Source: Oxydemutator sp963693105
Lineage (GTDB): Bacteria; Pseudomonadota; Gammaproteobacteria; Poriferisulfidales; Oxydemutatoraceae
NCBI GenBank assembly: GCA_963693105.1
Contig: OY843752.1
Span: 1,550,001 to 1,614,000, forward strand
Direction of reading: 5' to 3'
DNA: 64,000 nucleotides
Both the position numbers and the translations under genes were made by a program. Each line of letters begins with the position of its first letter. Within the stretch, counting starts at the first letter, position 1. Shown piece after piece: positions 9,616 through 21,824 of this stretch. The notes beneath the pieces are model-generated. The model saw nothing but the letters and a program-made list of their open reading frames with translations, was not told the origin of the DNA and did no database searches.

Positions 9616-10611
9616 TCAAAGCCAACCCCTGCGTTTCAGAATCCGCACAAAGAGGTTTCCGGAAGCCTCAAGCAGGTTGACGGGAACGCCGCTGTCGGGC
9701 TTTTGGCCCGCCATAATCAGATATCTCGTTATCGGCGTATGCTTGAAGGACTTTCTCGTGCTGATTCTTATATCGGCGTGTGCGAAGATGCAGTACTCCA
9801 CTTGCGCCAGCAGGTAATTGTCCGGCGGCGCCTCGTGTTGCGACACCAATCGCTTCAGTTCAGGGAACCGGCGGTAAGAAAAAACCGTAAAATGTTTTCC
9901 GAGATGCTGATGACGGTTGCCGCCAGGATGGCTCGTCATAAAGTACACGGGCAGGTCCCGCGGGATTAGCTTCTTGAAATCCTTGACGAACAGGCGGGTC
10001 AACAAACCGCACACAACCCCGAGGCCGAGCAGTCTTGTCCGACTGCGAGCCCCTTCCGACAAGAAGATCCTGAAATGCACGGCGGCATACTCTTCGCCGA
10101 GGGCCTGCAACACGGGCCGTGCCAGCGACTCCACCAGTTCGGAAGGCTTGAATCCCACCTCGATGCCGGCGACGCGTGCATTTTCATAATAAAGACCCAT
10201 CGGAATGATGTCGCGGTTCATTTTGCCGGCGAACGCCAGTGTTTTGGAAATGACCCGGTGTCTCCGGTTCTGCTCGTCGGAAACCGGAGATTCACCGGAC
10301 AAATGCAGGCATTCTTTATCCGGGATTTTCAGCGAGCGGAAATCGTCCTGTGACAAGACCGGAAACCGGCGGATTTCGCTTTCTCCGTTCTTGTGCTTTA
10401 TTTCCAGCAGGGAATTCTCCAGATCCACGTAGCGGCCCCATTCGGGCGGCGAAGGGTATCCGCCATCGTGTCTGGCTGCCAGATTGGGAGGCGGCACGAC
10501 CAGCGTGCGCCCCAATAAAAACGCCTCCCTGATTTGTGCAGCCAGATTGGCGGAATTGTGCAGCAACCCTCCTGCCGTACCCACGGAATCATACACAAGA
10601 TACCCTGACAT
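9616..10611 (-). CDS. Putative glycosyltransferase, O-fucosyltransferase-like
   Basis: 331 residues. I do not recognise a named gene. The layout resembles GDP-fucose-type GT-B enzymes: a start YLVYDSVGTAGGLLHNS with an N-terminal sugar-nucleotide-fold look, a central AAVHFRIF whose HxR (H179, R181) matches the conserved His-Arg of fucosyltransferases, a strand VYFMTSHPGG, and a late segment EYCIFAHADIRISTRKSF resembling the acceptor-side motif ending in SxxS. It is less GC-rich than its neighbours and sits between folC and dedD, which are normally adjacent, so it looks acquired. The nearby aminotransferase and methyltransferase suggest surface glycan work. Donor and acceptor are unknown. Confidence 0.55.
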   Translation of the reverse strand: MSGYLVYDSVGTAGGLLHNSANLAAQIREAFLLGRTLVVPPPNLAARHDGGYPSPPEWGRYVDLENSLLEIKHKNGESEIRRFPVLSQDDFRSLKIPDKECLHLSGESPVSDEQNRRHRVISKTLAFAGKMNRDIIPMGLYYENARVAGIEVGFKPSELVESLARPVLQALGEEYAAVHFRIFLSEGARSRTRLLGLGVVCGLLTRLFVKDFKKLIPRDLPVYFMTSHPGGNRHQHLGKHFTVFSYRRFPELKRLVSQHEAPPDNYLLAQVEYCIFAHADIRISTRKSFKHTPITRYLIMAGQKPDSGVPVNLLEASGNLFVRILKRRGWL

Positions 10612-10629
10612 GGCGCTCGCCGGCGGCGT

Positions 10630-11940
10630 CTATACGGGGTCGGCCAGAGCCTCGGCCACCGTCAGCATCGAGCCGAACACGAGCAGGCGCTCGCCGCCGC
10701 CGGTGCGGGAAACCGCATCGCGGTACGCCTGCGCGACCGAGTCGAAGCGGCGCACCGGCCGCGCGCGCGCGTGACGGCTCACGATTTCGCACAACCGCGC
10801 CAGCGGCAGCGCATCCGCGGAGGCGGCCTCGCTCAGGTACCAGCAGTCCACCAGCGGCGCGACGATCCGGACAACGCCCTCGACATCCTTGCTCGACAAC
10901 ATCGAGAAAACCGCGTGCAGGCGACCCGGCCCGGCCAGGCCGCGGATGTTGCCGGCCATGACTTCGGCGCCGTGCGGATTGTGCGCGATGTCGAAAATGT
11001 GCAGACGCTCGCCGTCCGGCGCCGCGACACGCCGTATCTGAAAACGCCCGTGCAGCCGCACGTTGGCAAGCCCGCGGCGCACCGCATCCGGCGCCACCTC
11101 GAAATGCTCGCGCAGGTGCGCCAGCGCGGCCAGCGCACAACACGCGTTGCGCAGTTGAATCTCGCCGTAGAGCGCCGGCGGCGGCAACCCTTCGAGGCCG
11201 CCGCCGCGCGCCACGAAATCCCAGTCGTGTTCGTGTTTGCGGTAATCAAAATCGACGCCGAAACGCTCGACCACGGCGCCCTGCTCCGTCAGCTGCCCGA
11301 TGGCCCGGCGCGGCGGCTCCGGGTCGCCGTAAATGCACGGCTTGCCGGGGCGGGCAATCCCCGCCTTCTCGGCGGCGATGGACTCGCGGTTGCTGCCGAG
11401 CCACTCGGTGTGGTCAATGCCGATGCCGGTGATAACCGCGACATCGGCGTCCACGATGTTGACCGCGTCGAGACGCCCGCCGAGACCGGTCTCCAGAATG
11501 ACGATGTCCGGCGAGCAGCGGTGAAAGTGATAGAGCGCGGCCAGCGTGCCGACCTCGAAGAAACTGAGGCTGACCTCTCCGCGCTGGCGCTCGATGACCT
11601 CGAAAGCCTCGCACAACGCCTCGTCGCCGGCACATTCCCCGCCGACCTTGATGCGCTCGTTGTAGCGGTGGATATGCGGCGAAGTATAGCTCGCGGTCAC
11701 GCAGCCGTGCTCGCGCAGGATGGATTCGAGCATCGCCACCGTCGAACCCTTGCCGTTGGTCCCGGCGACGGTGACGACCGGCCACGGCGCCGGCAACAGC
11801 CCGACGCGCAACGCGACCTCGCGCACCCGCTCCAGCCCGAGTTCGATTTCCGCCGGATGGGCGCGCTTGTGCCGCCTCAGCCAGGACCGCAAATCGTCCG
11901 GCGCGCCGGCACAGTTGAAAGCCGTCCCGTTCATTGTCAT
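10630..11940 (-). CDS. folC: Bifunctional dihydrofolate/folylpolyglutamate synthase
   Basis: 436 residues from the ATG at 11940 (MTMNGTAFN); a second ATG lies at 11934. The Mur-ligase ATP loop VAGTNGKGSTVAM is near residue 60, with later TSPHIHRYNERI and the folate loop region ILETGLGGRLDAVN. It adds glutamate to dihydropteroate and to folates. The start overlaps the stop of a 16-codon upstream ORF as ATGA, so translation is probably coupled. The frame is open further upstream, but the sequence there is the alaS-like leader rather than FolC. Confidence 0.95.
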   Translation of the reverse strand: MTMNGTAFNCAGAPDDLRSWLRRHKRAHPAEIELGLERVREVALRVGLLPAPWPVVTVAGTNGKGSTVAMLESILREHGCVTASYTSPHIHRYNERIKVGGECAGDEALCEAFEVIERQRGEVSLSFFEVGTLAALYHFHRCSPDIVILETGLGGRLDAVNIVDADVAVITGIGIDHTEWLGSNRESIAAEKAGIARPGKPCIYGDPEPPRRAIGQLTEQGAVVERFGVDFDYRKHEHDWDFVARGGGLEGLPPPALYGEIQLRNACCALAALAHLREHFEVAPDAVRRGLANVRLHGRFQIRRVAAPDGERLHIFDIAHNPHGAEVMAGNIRGLAGPGRLHAVFSMLSSKDVEGVVRIVAPLVDCWYLSEAASADALPLARLCEIVSRHARARPVRRFDSVAQAYRDAVSRTGGGERLLVFGSMLTVAEALADPV

Positions 11941-11987
11941 TCGCGCAGGCGCGCGAAAAACCGCCTGATTTCGGATGTCGTTTTCAT
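11937..11987 (-). CDS. 16-residue leader ORF copied from the alaS start
   Basis: This minus-strand ORF encodes MKTTSEIRRFFARLRE and ends in a TGA overlapping the folC ATG (ATGA at 11937-11940). Its first eight residues equal the AlaS N-terminus at 20076 (MKTTSEIRQSFLDFF). The upstream DNA also matches the alaS leader. It is probably a relic of a duplicated alaS 5' end that now serves as a translation-initiation region for folC; a regulatory role is conjecture. Confidence 0.6.
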   Translation of the reverse strand: MKTTSEIRRFFARLRE

Positions 11988-12030
11988 GCACTGAACCGGG
12001 TAAATTTGTTATTCTATCAAACTGCGGCGA
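11988..12030 (-). promoter_or_regulatory. folC upstream region, homologous to the alaS upstream region
   Basis: On the minus strand, CGCCGCAGTTTGATAGAAT followed by a CCCGG...GC ATG corresponds base for base with CGCCGCATTTGATAAACT and the same spacing before alaS at 20077-20115. TAGAAT is a fair -10. Shared ancestry of the two promoter regions is the simplest reading. Confidence 0.55.
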
Positions 12031-12069
12031 TATAAAATAATTCCGCAAACCCATGACTTCCCGTCTGCC

Positions 12070-13275
12070 ATGAGATTCCTGCCAGCTGCAATCACGCCCG
12101 TAACCTGGGCCGATTTGGCCCACGGCTGCCAAAGTGCGGTGCGCCGCGACGCCGTGGCGGACTTTGAGCAGGCGCTGGCCGGCTATTTCGGCGCGGCGCG
12201 CGCCTGCACATTCAAATCCCTGATGCGCTCGGTCAAAGCGTGCATGCTGGCGGTGCGCGAGATTTCAACGCGGCGCCGGGTCGTGCTTTCGCGCTATTCC
12301 TGCCCCAGTTTCGCGCACGGCATTCTCGCCGCGGGACTCGAGATCGAGTACTGCGACACCGACCCGCGCACGCTCGCTTTCGACATGGAGTATTTCCGGC
12401 GCATCGATCTGTCGCGGGTGGGCGCGGTGGTGTGCGCCAATCTTTTCGGCCTCGCCTATCCGATGCGCGACATCGCCGACGCATGCAGGTCCAGCGGCGC
12501 GGCGCTGGTCGAGGGCGTGGACTACGGCTTTGGCAGCGAATACGACGGCGCGCGTCTGGGCACGCTGGGCGACTTCACCATCCTCAACTTCCAGGAAGGC
12601 AAAGCCCTGCCCATCGGCGGCGGCGCGGTCGTCACCCGCCACGACGACGCAATGAAGCGGATTCTCGGGCGCGCGCGGCGGCGGCGCGGCGGCAGCCGGC
12701 TGCTGACGCTGACCGCGTTCAGAATCCTGTCGAACCCGCACGCCTACCACCTTTTCATGAAGGCCGCACAAATTGGAAAGACCAATCTGCGGCAGCGCTT
12801 CTCGATGGAAGACACCATCCGCAAAACATCCGCCGAATACGACCGCGCGCCGGAAGGCGACGGTGCGCTGGATTCGGTTTCCCGCTTCCAGGCGGGCGTC
12901 GGCGGCGCGCTGCTGGAAAAACTGGAACGCCATCTTGAAATACGGCGTCGCAACGCCGACATCCTTGAGGAGATACTCGGCGGCGCGCCCGGTGTCCAAC
13001 TCATCGAGCGCGACCCCGGCCTCGGAAAGATTCACTACATCCGCTACCCGTGCCTGGTCGCCGCCACCGTGCGCGACCGCCTGATCGCGCACCTGCACCG
13101 ATGCCGCATCGAGGCAAGCTGGATGTATGTGGATCAGGGCATCCGGGTGGACGCCGCGCGTTTCCCCGGAGCGCGGCGCATCCGCGACTGCCTGATTACG
13201 CTGCCGTGCCACCCGCACGTGACGGCAGACGACGCGCGGCGCATCGCGCGAACCACCGCCGAATTTCTCGCCTGA
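12070..13275 (+). CDS. DegT/DnrJ/EryC1/StrS-type PLP aminotransferase
   Basis: 401 residues. The fold-type I pattern of sugar aminotransferases is visible: an N-terminal FKSLMRSVKACM region, SRYSCPSFAHGILAAGLEIEYCDTDP (usually a PAFTF...G...VFVDVD stretch), LVEGVDYGFGSEYDG (PLP aspartate region) and NFQEGKALPIGGGAVV with the likely Schiff-base Lys. These enzymes transfer an amino group to keto-sugars for surface glycans or antibiotics; the substrate here is unknown. Motifs are diverged from the textbook family. A 6-codon ORF at 12053-12073 overlaps its start as ATGA. It is the first of two plus-strand genes set into the accD-folC cluster. Confidence 0.75.
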   Translation: MRFLPAAITPVTWADLAHGCQSAVRRDAVADFEQALAGYFGAARACTFKSLMRSVKACMLAVREISTRRRVVLSRYSCPSFAHGILAAGLEIEYCDTDPRTLAFDMEYFRRIDLSRVGAVVCANLFGLAYPMRDIADACRSSGAALVEGVDYGFGSEYDGARLGTLGDFTILNFQEGKALPIGGGAVVTRHDDAMKRILGRARRRRGGSRLLTLTAFRILSNPHAYHLFMKAAQIGKTNLRQRFSMEDTIRKTSAEYDRAPEGDGALDSVSRFQAGVGGALLEKLERHLEIRRRNADILEEILGGAPGVQLIERDPGLGKIHYIRYPCLVAATVRDRLIAHLHRCRIEASWMYVDQGIRVDAARFPGARRIRDCLITLPCHPHVTADDARRIARTTAEFLA

Positions 13276-13277
13276 CG

Positions 13278-13883
13278 ATGTATCTCGAATACCAGGGCGT
13301 GTTCCGGAAACTGCGGCTTGCCTACTTCCGCAAGGTGATACGCCGCTTCGAGCTGCGCCAAGGCATGCGCCTGCTCGACTACGGCTGCGGCCCCGGCGAC
13401 ATGCTGCAAATCGCGATACAGTGCGGCCTCGACGCCCACGGCATTGATTGTTCCGATTACTCGATTGAACTGGCGCGGCGGCGGGGGCTGAACGTGGCGC
13501 GTGGTGATTGCGACACGATGGAATACGAAGACGGCTTTTTCGACGTGGTCTTCGCGCAATCCGTCATCGAGCACGTCCGCGACCCGGTGCACCTCGTGCA
13601 AAGCCTGCGCCGCGTCATCGCTCCCGGCGGCCTGCTCGTGTTGTCGTCGCCGACGCCGGGCGCGGATTTCTGGGACGACCCGACCCACATCCGGCCGCAC
13701 ACCCCGAAAAGCCTCGCCGACCTGGCGCAGATGTGCGACTTCGAAATCGTCGAGATTTGTTACGTGTTCGCGTTCCTGCTCGGGCTGCGGCTGAAGGCGC
13801 CGTTTTTCTACAAGATACTGAATCTGCTGCCGCTGCCGACGGGCAGCAACCTCATCGGCGCCTTCAGAAAAGCCGGCGGCTGA
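13278..13883 (+). CDS. SAM-dependent methyltransferase, class I
   Basis: 201 residues, starting two bases after the aminotransferase stop. Motif I is LLDYGCGPGDML near residue 33, followed by GIDCSDYSIELA, VVFAQSVIEHVRDP and LRRVIAPGGLLVLSSPT, the standard Methyltransf_11 order. The C-terminal part is hydrophobic (VFAFLLGLRLKAPFFY), which could help membrane association. With the adjacent aminotransferase it probably modifies a sugar or glycan intermediate; the substrate cannot be read from sequence. Confidence 0.82.
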   Translation: MYLEYQGVFRKLRLAYFRKVIRRFELRQGMRLLDYGCGPGDMLQIAIQCGLDAHGIDCSDYSIELARRRGLNVARGDCDTMEYEDGFFDVVFAQSVIEHVRDPVHLVQSLRRVIAPGGLLVLSSPTPGADFWDDPTHIRPHTPKSLADLAQMCDFEIVEICYVFAFLLGLRLKAPFFYKILNLLPLPTGSNLIGAFRKAGG

Positions 13884-13944
13884 TTTCGGGAAGTCCGGCG
13901 CCACGATGTTCAATTCATCGGCGGTGTTTCAATGGTGTTTGCGC

Positions 13945-14799
13945 TCATTCCGGCGGTGGCGCCAGCAGCGACAGAATAGACGCCACGCGACCGCGCATCT
14001 CGGTGCGCGGCACAATCATGTCAATCGCGCCGTGTTCGAGAAGAAACTCGCTGCGCTGAAATCCTTCGGGCAGCCGTTCGCGCACCGTCTGCTCGATGAC
14101 GCGCGGGCCGGCGAAACCGATGAGCGCGCCCGGCTCGGCGAGAATGATGTCGCCCAACATCGCCAGGCTCGCCGAAACGCCGCCCATCGTCGGGTCGGTC
14201 AGCACCGAGACAAACGGCAGGCGGCGGTGTGACAGTTGCGCCAGTGCCGCGCTGGTCTTCGACATCTGCAACAGCGACACCAGCGCCTCCTGCATGCGTG
14301 CGCCGCCGCTCGCCGAGAAACAAATCAGCGGCACGCCGTCGGCGATGCAGCGCTCGACGCCGAGCTTGAAACGCTCGCCGACGACCGAGCCCATCGAACC
14401 GCCGATGAAACCGAATTCGAACGCCGCGGCCACCAGCGCGCGCCCCTTGAGGGCGCCCTTGACCACGACCAGCGCCTCGTTCTCGCCGGTGCGTTTGCGC
14501 GCGTCCGCCAGGCGGTCGCGGTATCGCCTGCTGTCCCTGAATTTCAGGAAGTCGGTGGATTCCAGATCGCCGCCGATTTCCTCGCGCCGGCCTTCGTCGA
14601 GAAACAGGTCGAGACGCTCGCGCGCCGACAACCGCAGATGGTGGTCGCAGCGCGGGCAGACATGGAGGCTTTCCTCCAGTTCCGGGCGGTAGAGAACAGC
14701 GCCGCACGCCGGACACTTGTGCCACAGCCCTTCCGGGATTTTGCGGTTGCCGCCGGAGGCGCGTATCCTCGACGGAATCAGTTTTTCATACCAGCCCAT
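13945..14799 (-). CDS. accD: Acetyl-CoA carboxylase carboxyltransferase subunit beta
   Basis: 284 residues from the ATG at 14799 (MGWYEKLIPSRI), which overlaps the trpA stop as TGATG; a GTG lies one codon earlier. The N-terminal zinc ribbon CPACGAVLYR...CPRCDHH is followed by the carboxyltransferase core with GFIGGSMGSVVGE and ASGGARMQE. With AccA, whose end is encoded at the right edge of the window, it transfers CO2 from carboxybiotin to acetyl-CoA for fatty acid synthesis. Confidence 0.97.
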   Translation of the reverse strand: MGWYEKLIPSRIRASGGNRKIPEGLWHKCPACGAVLYRPELEESLHVCPRCDHHLRLSARERLDLFLDEGRREEIGGDLESTDFLKFRDSRRYRDRLADARKRTGENEALVVVKGALKGRALVAAAFEFGFIGGSMGSVVGERFKLGVERCIADGVPLICFSASGGARMQEALVSLLQMSKTSAALAQLSHRRLPFVSVLTDPTMGGVSASLAMLGDIILAEPGALIGFAGPRVIEQTVRERLPEGFQRSEFLLEHGAIDMIVPRTEMRGRVASILSLLAPPPE

Positions 14800-15628
14800 C
14801 ACGCCACCTCGCCGGCGCCCGCCGCCGCGTCCATCGCGCGGCGCAGCCCGGCGACGAATTGCGACGCCGCGGACAGGCGCCGCGGCGAGTCACCGCCGCA
14901 ATCGGCGATGCTGCGAACCAGCGCGCTGCCAACGACCACCGCGTCGGCGACCCGGGCGATGCGCGCGGCGGTGTCGCCGTCCCGAATGCCGAAGCCGACG
15001 CCGACCGGCAGACTCGTCAGCCGCCGGATCGCGGCCACCCTGGGAGCGATGTCGCCGGGATCGAGGCGCTCCGAACCGGTCACGCCCTTCAGCGACACGT
15101 AATAGACGAAACCGCGCGCCACCGACACGATCCGCTGAATCCGTTCGGGCGTGGTCGTCGGCGACAACAAAAAGATCGGATCCAGGGACTGCGGTGCGCG
15201 CCCGTGCAGCGCGTCGAGCATCTCCCCGGCCTCTTCCGGCGGCAGGTCCACCGTCAGCACGCCGTCCACGCCCGCCGCCGCCGCCGCGTCCACGAAACGC
15301 TCCACTCCCATCGCCTCGATCGGGTTCTGGTAGCCCATCAACACGACCGGCGTGCGCTCGTCGTCGCGCCTGAACTCGCGCATCACTTCGAGAACTTTCG
15401 GCAGATTCATTCCCGCCGCCAGCGCCCGTTCGCTCGCGGCCTGGATGACCGGGCCGTCGGCCATCGGGTCGGTGAACGGAACGCCGAGTTCGATGATGTC
15501 GGCGCCCGCCTCCACCAGCGCGTGCATCAGCGGCGCGGTGTCGCCGGGCGTCGGGTCGCCCGCCATGATGTAGGTCACCAACGCCTTTCTGCCGCCGCCG
15601 AGACGCGCGAAACACTCGCCGATGCGGC

Positions 15629-15632
<4 letters not shown>
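14799..15632 (-). CDS. trpA: Tryptophan synthase alpha subunit
   Basis: 277 residues, TIM barrel. Characteristic stretches are TYIMAGDPTPGDT, IIELGVPFTDPMADGPVIQ (catalytic Glu in ELGVPFSDP-type motif) and VGFGIRDGD near the phosphate site. It cleaves indole-3-glycerol phosphate to indole and glyceraldehyde 3-phosphate. The ATG overlaps the trpB stop (ATGA), so TrpA and TrpB are made together for their 2:2 complex. Confidence 0.98.
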
Positions 15633-16816
<1,184 letters not shown>

Positions 16817-16819
16817 CCG

Positions 16820-17466
16820 TTAGCCTCCGTCCCGCGCGAGACCGTCGTCGGCGGCGCGCACCGCCTCGACGAAACGGCGCATCGCGCCGTGGTCCTTGAC
16901 GCCCTTGCCGCGCTCGACGCCGCTGCACAAATCAACCGCGAACGGGCGCACGCGCCGCAGCGCATCGCCGACATTGGCCGGCGTCAGGCCGCCGGCGAGG
17001 ATGAGCGGGGCGGCGGCGGTGTCGGGCAGGCGATTCCAGTCGAACGTCTTGCCCTGGCCGCCGCTTTCGCCCGGACGGTGCGCATCGAACAACAGCGCGC
17101 TCGCGCTCGGCGCAAACTCGGCGACGGCGGACGCGCAATCATCGCCGCCGCCCATCGGCAGCGCCTTGATGTACGGCAAGCCGAACGAGGCGCAGAATTC
17201 GGGCGTCTCTTCGCCGTGGAATTGCAGGCAGTCCACGTCGAGTTCGTCCACCGCTTTTTGCACGGCGGCGCGGCCTGCGTTCATGAACAGCGCGACCACC
17301 GACACAAACGGCGCGCGCGCGGCGAGCAAATCGGCGGCTTTGGAAAGATTCAGACAACGCGGGCTTTCGGGATGAAACACCAGACCAATCGCATCCACGC
17401 CGAGGGCGCCGGCGCAGGCGATGTCGGCTTCGGCGGTCATGCCGCACATTTTAATACGAGTGCGCA

Positions 17467-17467
<1 letters not shown>
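16820..17467 (-). CDS. trpF: Phosphoribosylanthranilate isomerase
   Basis: 215 residues. The N-terminal KMCGMT carries the catalytic Cys, and AGGLTPANVGDAL and SGVERGKGVKD form the phosphate site. It performs the Amadori rearrangement before indole-glycerol phosphate formation. The ATG overlaps the alaS stop as TGATG. Order trpF-trpB-trpA-accD is standard in gammaproteobacteria. Confidence 0.97.
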
Positions 17468-20076
<2,609 letters not shown>

Positions 20077-20115
20077 GCGGTGGGGCCGGGATAACCTGGT
20101 AGTTTATCAAATGCG
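20077..20115 (-). promoter_or_regulatory. alaS leader/promoter region overlapping the hipA 3' end
   Basis: CGCCGCATTTGATAAACT on the minus strand contains the last codons and TGA of hipA and matches the region before folC. GATAAACT offers a weak -10 (TAAACT). A separate alaS promoter would make sense since hipBA is autoregulated. Confidence 0.4.
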
Positions 20116-21372
20116 GCGCGGGGAACCGCGGCGGGGCGAAGCGGCGGGCTGAAACCATGACAGCGCCTTTTCACATCTTCGCCGCAACAGCGCCTTGATT
20201 TCATCGTCTCGCTCATCGGAAACACCGGGCTCGCGCAAAGCGGCGGCCAGCCTTTCGGCCATCTCGCGAACCCGCCCGCCGACCATCGGGACAGCCAGCT
20301 TCGCTTCATCGGCCAGCCCTTCAAAATGGCGCAAGGACACGCGCCCGGAATGGTATTCGCCGCCGATCTTCATCGCCATTTTTGCGCTGAGTTCCCGGTA
20401 GTGAACCGTGCAGACGAGATCATAGAGCGGAGCCAGCCGGACCAAACCGTCGGCGCCGTGCAGCATCGAAAAATTCTTGCCGTGTGCATCGTGGTTGCCA
20501 ATCAGGTAGTTGAAGATTACGGCGTCCAGAAGAATCTGCAAATCCAGCACCGGCACGTCGGACGCCTCCCGCAACACATCGAAACACCGCCGCAGCGACG
20601 GGCCGCCTTCGGCCTGATACTTCACATCGGGCGGGGTCGCGGTTGCCTGGCAGAAATCCTCCTGGTGCAGGCGCGTTACCCGTCCATCGCGCACCACGCG
20701 GTCATAGCGTTCGACCAGAAGATAATTGCACCCGCGCACCCGGTGCGCCTGCACCTTCGCCGTCGGCAGTCCGACAGCGGCGGCCAGACACATGCACGCC
20801 AGCTCGTTCGCAACCATCCCGTCAAAGCGGCCGCCGGCGGGCTTGAGGATACAGGTGCTGGGCGTATTGCCGAGAGGTATCGAAATCTCGCCGCCTTCCA
20901 CGCAAACGGCGAGTTTGTCCTGCGCGCCGGCCAGAGAAAGGCGCACGCCCTCCTCGCCGGCAAGCAGCGGTCGGCGCGGCAACCGTCGGAAAACCGCAGC
21001 CAGATCGTCTTCGGACAGAACACGGCGGGATACCTTCTCCGCGGACAGCGGTTGGCCGGACGGCATGAAGGTAACGGCTCCCGCGCATTCCCCGCCCATC
21101 CGCTCGAGCATCGCAAAATCATTCCGGGCGTCGATGCCGAGATTTTTCGCTATCAGTTTGCGGTTGCTTTCCTCCGGCAGAATACCGGCAAAAAAACCTC
21201 TGCACTCTTTGCCGGTGAAACGTTCGGCTGCCAAAGGCAGTGAATGGGACAGCGGACGACGCGCAGGGTTCTCCAGCCAGGAAGGTGCATAGTCGAACGT
21301 CATCGCCTGGTCATCGTGCTGAACAAGATGCCCGACCAGGTCACGGTGCAGATACACGTCAAGCGTTTTCAA
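20107..21372 (-). CDS. hipA: HipA-type serine/threonine kinase toxin
   Basis: 421 residues. The N-terminal HipA domain begins MKTLDVYLHRDLVGHLVQ. The kinase part has the glycine-rich LSLAGAQDKLAV, the ATP lysine in CILKPAG, the catalytic loop NYLIGNHDAHGKNFS and the metal aspartate in LAPLYDLV, so activity appears preserved. E. coli HipA phosphorylates glutamyl-tRNA synthetase and blocks growth; the target here is unknown. It overlaps hipB by 14 bases and is followed at once by alaS. Confidence 0.93.
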   Translation of the reverse strand: MKTLDVYLHRDLVGHLVQHDDQAMTFDYAPSWLENPARRPLSHSLPLAAERFTGKECRGFFAGILPEESNRKLIAKNLGIDARNDFAMLERMGGECAGAVTFMPSGQPLSAEKVSRRVLSEDDLAAVFRRLPRRPLLAGEEGVRLSLAGAQDKLAVCVEGGEISIPLGNTPSTCILKPAGGRFDGMVANELACMCLAAAVGLPTAKVQAHRVRGCNYLLVERYDRVVRDGRVTRLHQEDFCQATATPPDVKYQAEGGPSLRRCFDVLREASDVPVLDLQILLDAVIFNYLIGNHDAHGKNFSMLHGADGLVRLAPLYDLVCTVHYRELSAKMAMKIGGEYHSGRVSLRHFEGLADEAKLAVPMVGGRVREMAERLAAALREPGVSDERDDEIKALLRRRCEKALSWFQPAASPRRGSPRRI

Positions 21373-21598
21373 CAGCCGCTCCCTGCAGTCCCTTCGGCCC
21401 GGTCATCCGTACCGAAATTCCAAGCGTATGCAGCACGACCAGTACTTTCTCCAGCTGGCAGGTCGGCTTGCCCTTCTCCAGGTCAATGATGAAGCGCAAG
21501 CCCGTTCCCGAAGTCAGGGCGAGATTCTTCTGTGTCACGCCCAGCACTTTCCGGGTCTGGCGAACTACTTTGCCGATTTGCTCCGATGTATATCTCAT
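21359..21598 (-). CDS. hipB: HipB-type antitoxin and repressor
   Basis: 79 residues from the ATG at 21598, 5 bases after a strong GGAGG. An Xre-type helix-turn-helix covers LGVTQKNLALTSGTGLRFI, followed by DLEKGKPTCQLEKVL. HipB binds HipA and represses the operon. An imperfect palindrome in the upstream leader is the likely operator. The longer frame starting TTG at 21610 begins inside the SD and is rejected. Confidence 0.92.
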   Translation of the reverse strand: MRYTSEQIGKVVRQTRKVLGVTQKNLALTSGTGLRFIIDLEKGKPTCQLEKVLVVLHTLGISVRMTGPKGLQGAAVENA

Positions 21599-21612
21599 TG
21601 CGCCCTCCAAAA

Positions 21613-21658
21613 GTTACCGTACGGTCACATTACAGGAGATACAGCGAAATAACAACAA
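21613..21658 (-). promoter_or_regulatory. hipBA promoter and palindromic operator
   Basis: The plus strand reads GTTACCGTACGGTCAC at 21613-21628, a 16-base palindrome with one mismatched pair. On the minus strand TTGTTG (21653-21658) and TGTAAT (21629-21634) are 18 bases apart and could be -35 and -10. The palindrome lies just after the -10, where HipB binding would block transcription. Confidence 0.6.
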
Positions 21659-21689
21659 AATATTACCGACCGGGAATAATTCCCCTGCG

Positions 21690-21722
21690 AAAAAACCCCC
21701 GGGGCCCGAAGGCCGAGGGGGC
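21690..21722 (-). terminator. Rho-independent terminator-like hairpin
   Basis: Read on the minus strand, CCCCCTCGGCC-TTCG-GGCCCCGGGGG forms a stem with two internal mismatches, followed by TTTTTT. It would stop transcripts coming leftward from comEC before they reach hipBA. Confidence 0.6.
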
Positions 21723-21824
21723 GTTATTCTGGTCCGCCTGTGAGCACAATGGATAGCAAACATGCGTTGTTGTCCTGCTTGTACTTGCGTCCTTTAGAAT
21801 TCAATACTCCACAAGGAAAAACAC

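Noticed and set aside
11941..12132. N-terminal extension of FolC to 12132
   Set aside because: It would run through the promoter region and the alaS-like leader; the ATGA overlap and family length support the start at 11940.
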